DNA of 64,000 nt, taken from NCBI RefSeq assembly GCF_016086655.4, contig NC_052138.2:34173403-34237402 (forward strand), in the 5' to 3' direction. The position numbers and the translations under genes are program-made. Under the pieces are notes generated by a model. It was not told where the DNA came from, ran no database searches, and was given only the letters and a program-made list of their open reading frames with translations. The stretch's first letter is position 1. Each line of letters begins with the position of its first letter. The stretch comes from Lepeophtheirus salmonis. Its lineage: Eukaryota; Arthropoda; Copepoda; Siphonostomatoida; Caligidae. Shown here piece after piece: positions 58,851 through 64,000 of this stretch.

Positions 58851-59397
58851 ATCTGAGTTATAACATCGAAATTAGTGAACTGTTTGTGGAGATACGTGAT
58901 TTAATCATTTGATATTCATATATTGTTATATAAATTCAGTACATATAGGTTTTAATTCTTTGTTTCTCCAATTTGTAATACAAATATTTATTTCATAAAT
59001 ATTTGTCTTTTTATTTACTTGATACTTGCATATGAAATTATGTGGTTTTAGACCAACTATGTTAGTACATGAAACTGTTTTAATTTAAAAGTATGTTATA
59101 AAAAATTATTGATATTGATGGTTTATCTCTTCTTTATTTATTCTCCCTATCTTTTTTTTAAACATAGACCAGAGTTTGTATACATGCTATTGTCCTATGT
59201 CATGATAAATCATAAAGTATACCGTATCAAATCAATTTTATTGTTAACTTGAATTTTACATTGAACTACAGAAGTACAGTAAGTTATTCGAATTTTTTAA
59301 GTTTAAATAATTAATTAAACTTTTTGATCCATTTTGAGGTCATAAAAGGTCCTAAATCAAATATTTACATAAACAATAGCTGCTTGAAATCTTAATG

Positions 59398-60268
59398 CAG
59401 GATTGATCTTATCGAGTCGTACACATATTATTATTTACAATTTTTCAAGAGTAAAATTTATACAAGAATTATTTGATGACATTTATTTAACAAAATCAAG
59501 TGAAAATAGTGCTGGCCACAACTATTATTATTATTTAGACCCTCAGCTCAATTAATTACCTCAATATGATACCTAAATCCCTTTCTGACCTTGACTATGG
59601 AGTCTGACTCGAGCTTGGTACTCCTTCTTAATGGACTGGCCACTTTAGTGAGGGGTAGTACACACCCTCTCGTCCAGACGTACTTCGATTATAGATTATT
59701 CCAATCGGTTCACGTCTGGAGAGGAGGTTGTCATTTAATGAGGTTCCAAAAGTACAGAAATTTGTCTCTCAGGAAGGTCTGGGTCTTAACAGCACGATGA
59801 AACGAAGCCCCGTCTTGAGTGGAGGCAATGTTGTACCCGAAATTTTATCTTGCCCAATATAGCACCTTCTCATCCAGAAGTTGGATATAAGCATCTGCAT
59901 TGAGCCACTCCTTCCTCATCACAAAAATGGGAGGGCAGACTTCGTCTGTGCTGGCCACTGTTGTTGTTTTTTTCGTCCTGGAAACATATCTCACTGACGT
60001 TGAAAAATTGTCTGGATATTCAGATGTGATATATTGGATGTTCTTCTTATTCACAGTGGCACCCAGGGTGAAAAAAATTTCGTCAGAAAAGAGCAAAACT
60101 TTGTCCCAATTTTTGTTGTCATTTGAGATCATTTAGGATCTTTTTTCTTTTCAACTCTCTCAACTTGCTCTAAAAGATAATATATCTTATTGTCACTCTC
60201 CGTGATTTTACACCAATGCAATTCCCGTTTGAAAATAATAAAATCGTACAACTAGCTAAGATCAACCC
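59398..60268 (-). mobile_element. Mariner element lacking the DNA-binding domain
   Basis: The left end caggattgatcttatcgagt (59398) and the complement of the right end (aagggttgatcttagctagt) are inverted repeats of the same family as 11706-12599. The minus-strand frame 59845-60132 (95 codons) holds the catalytic start: DKVLLFSDEIFFTLGATVNK (first Asp in SDE), then VCPPIFVMRKEWLNADAYIQ. After a stop near 59845, STQDGASFHRAVKTQTFLRD follows (second Asp kept in TQDGA), then tail residues to about 59560. No HTH sequence fits between 60132 and the right terminus. Confidence 0.85.
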
Positions 60269-60437
60269 TTTAGCTTTATTTTTCATCTAAAAACGGACGA
60301 CTTTTTACGTATAAGATATTTTGGCCTCTAACAGCTAGCCTATGGTTATTCGGATCTATTAAGCATGGGATTGGGAATTTTGCAACCATATTTCTATGGA
60401 TCTCTAAAACGGAAATGGATAAATCAGTCGTTAGTGA

Positions 60438-61555
60438 ATGTCAATGTTAAATGTACCCAAGATTCCAAGAACTGCTTCAAGAACTAAAGTACTTGAGTTC
60501 GATTTGTTACAAAAACATGGAGAGAGATGGAAATTAGTTGAATGTGACTCAAGATTACTGAACGATATAAGGTCAAGGTATGCAATGGTAAAGTTCGAGT
60601 GTCTTGCAATCAAATGGGGGAAAAAGTGTCACACTTACTAGTGTGAATGACCAAAGTTTGAAGTCGTCACCGATGACAATTCGATAATGGACTAGTCTTG
60701 AAGGGATCGAGAATCATTGTTCCAAGGGCATGTCAAAGAGATATTTTGACGAAACTCCACACTGCTCATCAAGGAATTACCGAGACAAAAAGATACGCAC
60801 AAGAATCAATCTATTGGCTTGGAATGAATAATGAAATAGAAATGATGATAGAAAAATATGAGGCATGCCAAACTCGAAGAGTAAGCCAATGCCAAGAGAC
60901 CTTGGAACCGGATTCAATACCTTCCATGGTTTTTGAATCGATCTCAACGGACTTATTTACATTGAACGGCAAGTCCTATCTTGTAATTGTCGAAGCTCTA
61001 TTAGGCTAAACTCTAGTGGAGGAGGATAAGAATGATCCCGATGCTAACTAAATCATTCAAACATTCTCCAAATGGTTTCAAAATTTTGGATATCCAAAGA
61101 ACTTTAGTTCAGATCAAGGCACAGTGTATTCTTGTATGAAATTTCAAGAGTTTTTGAATAAAAATGGAATTGTTTGATGACCTTCAAGCCCCCACTGCAC
61201 CCAAAATAGGTATGGCTGAGTCCACCGTGAAGAATATGAAGAGACTTCTTAAAAATATGGTTCCCGATCGATCATTTCATGAATTTTGTGAGGATTTATT
61301 AGAGTACAGAAATACACCTCGTCGATGTAGATTTTGACCTAATCAAGTTGTTTATGGCCAAAATTTAAGATCCCACATCCCAACATACAAGTCTGCTATG
61401 AACAAGCCGTTAAATAAGGTAGTTGAGACATTACAAAAACAGGAAGTAAATGTGAAGCATTATTATGATGGACGATCAAAAGATTTACACGTACTCGAGG
61501 TTGGAAAGAAAGTACTTATCAAAATAGCGTATCAAAGGTGTGGGATTTAATCGAA
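60438..61555 (+). pseudogene. Gypsy-like RNase H and integrase relic
   Basis: Plus strand. The first frame (60438-60641) has LLQKHGERWKLVECDSRLLN and YAMVKFECLAIKW, the end of a Gypsy RNase H. The second (60698-61009) has IIVPRACQRDILTKLHTAHQ, GITETKRYAQESIYWLGM and MIEKYEACQ: the integrase zinc-binding region with its HxxH, but only one of the two Cys. FESISTDLFTLNGKSYLVIV gives the first catalytic Asp of the integrase core. Beyond the TAA at 61007, pieces such as FGYPKNFSSDQGTVYS near 61095-61130 keep the second Asp (SDQG). It is then broken by stops. May be the same element type as the gag/protease relic at 7.5 kb. Confidence 0.85.
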
Positions 61556-61903
61556 AAAATTATTAAGCATATTTCAAAAAGAGAAGGGGATTATTTTATA
61601 TTGACATGTGTAATACGTGTAAATAAACATGTTGAATGTACCTAGATTTAAATCCCATTATTCAAGGTGATCTTATGCATTAGTATTTCTAGTTACCTTT
61701 ATTATATATATATTTGGTCTTTATACAGTTGAATAAAGACCATGATAAGAAGATGTTATGGTCATATTCATTTATAATAGATTGAATATCTTTATAACAA
61801 TCAACCACTTTTTTACTCTTAATATAATTTTTTTTTGTTTCAATAGTAAAAATTAAAGTGTCAGAGAACAAATGTATAATTTTATTTTAAAGTTTATTTT
61901 CAG

Positions 61904-62164
61904 AAAAGTGTCAAAATTGTATTTGATCATATCATCAAAGACACAATTAAGCATTTACTTCCGAAATATCATGAAGATTGTTCACTATTTTACCCCAAAG
62001 AACAAAATGTGGTAATACACGATTTTGATTTAAATAAAGAATATTTAAAATGTATACACTATACATACCTGTATATTTCTATAACAACTAAAAAGAAAGT
62101 TTATCATGATAAATTGTTCCAACTTTCTCATCTATCGAAGCTTTTATCGAAAAATCAAATTTAA
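61904..62164 (+). CDS. Candidate exon of an unknown gene
   Basis: Directly after an acceptor-like tract (TTTATTTTCAG, ending 61903) one frame stays open for 86 codons to TAA at 62162. It reads KSVKIVFDHIIKDTIKHLLP, KYHEDCSLFYPKEQNVVIHD and FDLNKEYLKC in its first half. There is no ATG at its start. A possible internal donor (AT/GTATAC at about 62050) would end the exon after LKC; codon content becomes poorer after that point. The family is not recognised. It could be an exon, a decayed transposon gene or chance. Confidence 0.35.
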   Translation, partial: KSVKIVFDHIIKDTIKHLLPKYHEDCSLFYPKEQNVVIHDFDLNKEYLKCIHYTYLYISITTKKKVYHDKLFQLSHLSKLLSKNQI

Positions 62165-62677
62165 TATATTTTTAAAGTTATAAATAATGTTATGTACAAT
62201 GTACTTGATTGATTAAATATAGCATATTTTTCCTTATATATACATCCTACTTTTTTTATCAAAATCTACACATAAAGACTATTATGTTTCGCATTTTTTT
62301 TAGACCAACACATTTTTTAGTAAAAAAATCCATTGACGCGCCAGAAAGAAAGAATGTCCTACAATGAAACTAGATATACCTTATTCTATCGACCTCAACA
62401 TAAACCTATTAAAAATAATTGCAAGTTTGCATGGTAACTTAGTTTGATAGCCCTTTTTAAATATACAGGGTCAATTAGATAAATACAGCAATTTTAAACC
62501 GTATCCAAAACTTCATCTTGAGCAAACAGTAAGTATATTTTGTAATTGTGAGTGGATGTGTTTCAGAGTATATTAAATAAACAACCAGTTTAAAGATTTA
62601 AAAAATAAGTAATAAAAAGATACAATAGTTAAATTAATTCAAGTAAGTTAATATTTTATTGCAATCAAGAACTACCT
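62165..62677. other. AT-rich stretch, lone mariner-like terminus
   Basis: At 62465-62490, tatacagggtcaattagata looks like a mariner terminal repeat after TA, but no partner end was found. Confidence 0.35.
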
Positions 62678-63184
62678 GTGAACTCTAAGAGCACATTTTA
62701 TATACATACAATCGCTAGAAAGGATGACAAGGATGTTAGGAAAGTCCACAAGCCAAAGTGTGACGAAAAGAGATATAATTTACTTTACATACTTATATGG
62801 AAAATCTCTCTGAGAAACATATTTTTCTGCACAACAGGGGATCCCGAGTTTTTTAAGGGTGGCAAAGGGGTGGCAGGAGTTCAAGGCTGGCAATTCAACC
62901 TATGCTTTTTATTTTTTTCAAACACTTTAAGTACAAAAAGTGTGGCTGTTCAAAGAAAATCAGAGGATATTGAGGCTAACCAGGGCAAAATAATTTTAGG
63001 TCGTTATACCACTTGCCAGACCTCACAATACCCATTACCCAATTTACACCTCTGGGAAAAAATAAGGAAAAATATTGTTTTTATCATTTCTGAAACGTTT
63101 GTGTATGCATTTTTCACTATTGTGGCTGTACAAACTCAATATATGAACTTTGGATTCATAAAAAATATGAATATAAACATATAA
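62678..63184 (+). CDS. Unidentified 168-codon open frame
   Basis: The longest open frame near the right edge, starting at a non-ATG codon at 62678 and ending TAA/TAG at about 63182. It contains TGDPEFFKGGKGVAGVQGWQ and RYTTCQTSQYPLPNLHLWEK. Less AT-rich between 62830 and 63060 than the flanks. No domain, signal peptide or splice pattern is evident, and no family is recognised. It may be part of a repeat. Confidence 0.25.
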   Translation: MNSKSTFYIHTIARKDDKDVRKVHKPKCDEKRYNLLYILIWKISLRNIFFCTTGDPEFFKGGKGVAGVQGWQFNLCFLFFSNTLSTKSVAVQRKSEDIEANQGKIILGRYTTCQTSQYPLPNLHLWEKIRKNIVFIISETFVYAFFTIVAVQTQYMNFGFIKNMNINI

Positions 63185-63922
63185 TTTTTTTTCATTTCCG
63201 GGAAATAGTATTTGAACGAGTTCCCGTTAGTAAATAATAAATATCTGCGAAATTTCAAATTAATTGTATATTTCAAAAAAAAATATAATCAAGCTATTCT
63301 TATCCATAAATTCTAAATTATCATTATTTTTTTTTAATTACTATCAGCAATAGTGTGCATTTTGCTTTTTAGAGCCCATGGGTTTGACTTTTTTGTATTC
63401 CGTAACTTATTCCGGCATCATTATAAAACAAACTTTTATAATAAGGGATGAACAAGCTAAGTTTTGGAGGCATAAATTATATTTGCACACGCCTATAGTC
63501 CATATAACTCCTTTTATACAAAAAATATTATACATCTGATATGTAATTCTTAATTAAGAAAGAATGAACTTATAGTTGTTGTGATGACATATACTGACTG
63601 GAGGATAAAGTATGAAATGTGCATAGTATTAATCGTGTGTTGGAAGGAAGGGAACCCTCAAATGTTCTCTATATATTATATAAAAAATATCGGTAATATT
63701 GAATTAATATTAATTGTGTTTATTTCTAAGTAAAAATGTTTATTCATATATTTGTACCAAATCTGTCAAATAAAGACTTTCTTAAGGCATAATACATACT
63801 CTTTTCACAGTAAGAAAATCATAGATATAATCATGACTACAATTACCAATTATGATATTAATTGAAAAAATCTACCAAAGAAAACAATTCCCAAGTTATT
63901 TACTGAAAGTCATCCTTGATTA
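63185..63922. other. AT-rich stretch; possible 3' UTR of the minus-strand gene
   Basis: No gene seen. If 63923-64000 is a terminal exon, its 3' UTR lies here; TTTATT (minus-strand AATAAA) occurs at about 63719 and 63739. Confidence 0.4.
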
Positions 63923-64000
63923 TCATTCGTCCTGAATGTCTTGCAGTCTCTCACTCTCTTTAGCCATGAGAAGTTGAGGAGCATTCACATTAACTTTATG
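63923..64000 (-). CDS. Possible C-terminal end of a minus-strand gene, cut by the window
   Basis: Reading from the right edge on the minus strand, 25 codons are open to TGA at 63923-63925: HKVNVNAPQLLMAKESERLQ, then DIQDE. Codons look coding-like (CTC, GAG, CTG, CAG in an AT-rich area), and AT-rich UTR-like sequence follows. The gene is not identified; the rest lies beyond the window. Confidence 0.4.
   Translation of the reverse strand, partial: HKVNVNAPQLLMAKESERLQDIQDE

Noticed and set aside
59900..60136. Plus-strand 78-codon open frame with hydrophobic content
   Set aside because: Exact opposite of the mariner catalytic frame on the minus strand; a shadow.
1..64000. Search for bacterial-style operons, ribosome-binding sites, riboswitches, tRNA and rRNA genes
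   Set aside because: The sequence is eukaryotic by its introns and transposons, and no tRNA-like cloverleaf or rRNA block was noticed by eye; a tRNA scan was not possible here.

Overview
This is an AT-rich eukaryotic (animal) genomic window, not a prokaryotic one. Evidence: split coding sequence with consensus GT-AG introns of 10-12 kb, an AATAAA poly(A) signal, very low coding density, and many decayed transposons. The mix (many internally deleted mariner/Tc1 relics of several families, plus hAT, BEL/Pao, Gypsy, LINE and Helitron fragments) suggests an arthropod. A parasitic copepod such as a caligid sea louse fits best, but that is inference from transposon style, not proof. I saw no rRNA, tRNA or CRISPR array.

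The one clear host gene is the 3' half of a plus-strand class A (rhodopsin-like, aminergic-type) G-protein-coupled receptor. Three exons fit together in phase: 11213-11532 (Ser-rich third intracellular loop), 23981-24270 (end of the loop, TM6 with a CWLPFF motif, start of TM7) and 34507-34622 (rest of TM7 with NPILY, short tail, stop). A poly(A) signal lies at 34701. The exons for TM1-5 were not found; they probably lie upstream of the window. Two other possible host exons are an open stretch after an acceptor site at 61904-62164 (+) and a terminal minus-strand exon at 63923-64000.

Layout. 0-3.2 kb: a mariner relic split by a 1,976-bp hAT-like element with ~385-bp inverted arms and a near-perfect 8-bp target duplication. 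5.4-8.6 kb: a mariner N-terminal relic and a Gypsy-like gag/protease relic. 10.3-14.1 kb: three mariner elements around the first GPCR exon. 16-18.1 kb: a Helitron helicase fragment and a minus-strand hAT transposase. 19.7-23.2 kb: a minus-strand mariner, a MITE and an A-rich repeat. 25.8-34 kb (last GPCR intron): mariner relics, an inverted-repeat element with a coding remnant, a tail-to-tail MITE pair inside an older repeat, and a perfect 46-bp palindrome. 36.8-38.1 kb: a compact non-autonomous LTR element with a 60-bp tandem repeat. 39.6-44.0 kb: a minus-strand BEL/Pao relic with a nested mariner. 45.1-47.3 kb: a possible inverted-repeat element with a FLYWCH-like zinc finger and a mariner relic. 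47.6-50.3 kb: a LINE. 55.4-61.6 kb: a LINE scrap, a hAT-like A-rich element, two mariners and a Gypsy RNase H/integrase relic.

Apart from the GPCR, the genes do not work together: the window is a gene with giant introns serving as a graveyard of transposons. The most informative material is the record of nested insertions and the repeated loss of the same part of mariner transposases.
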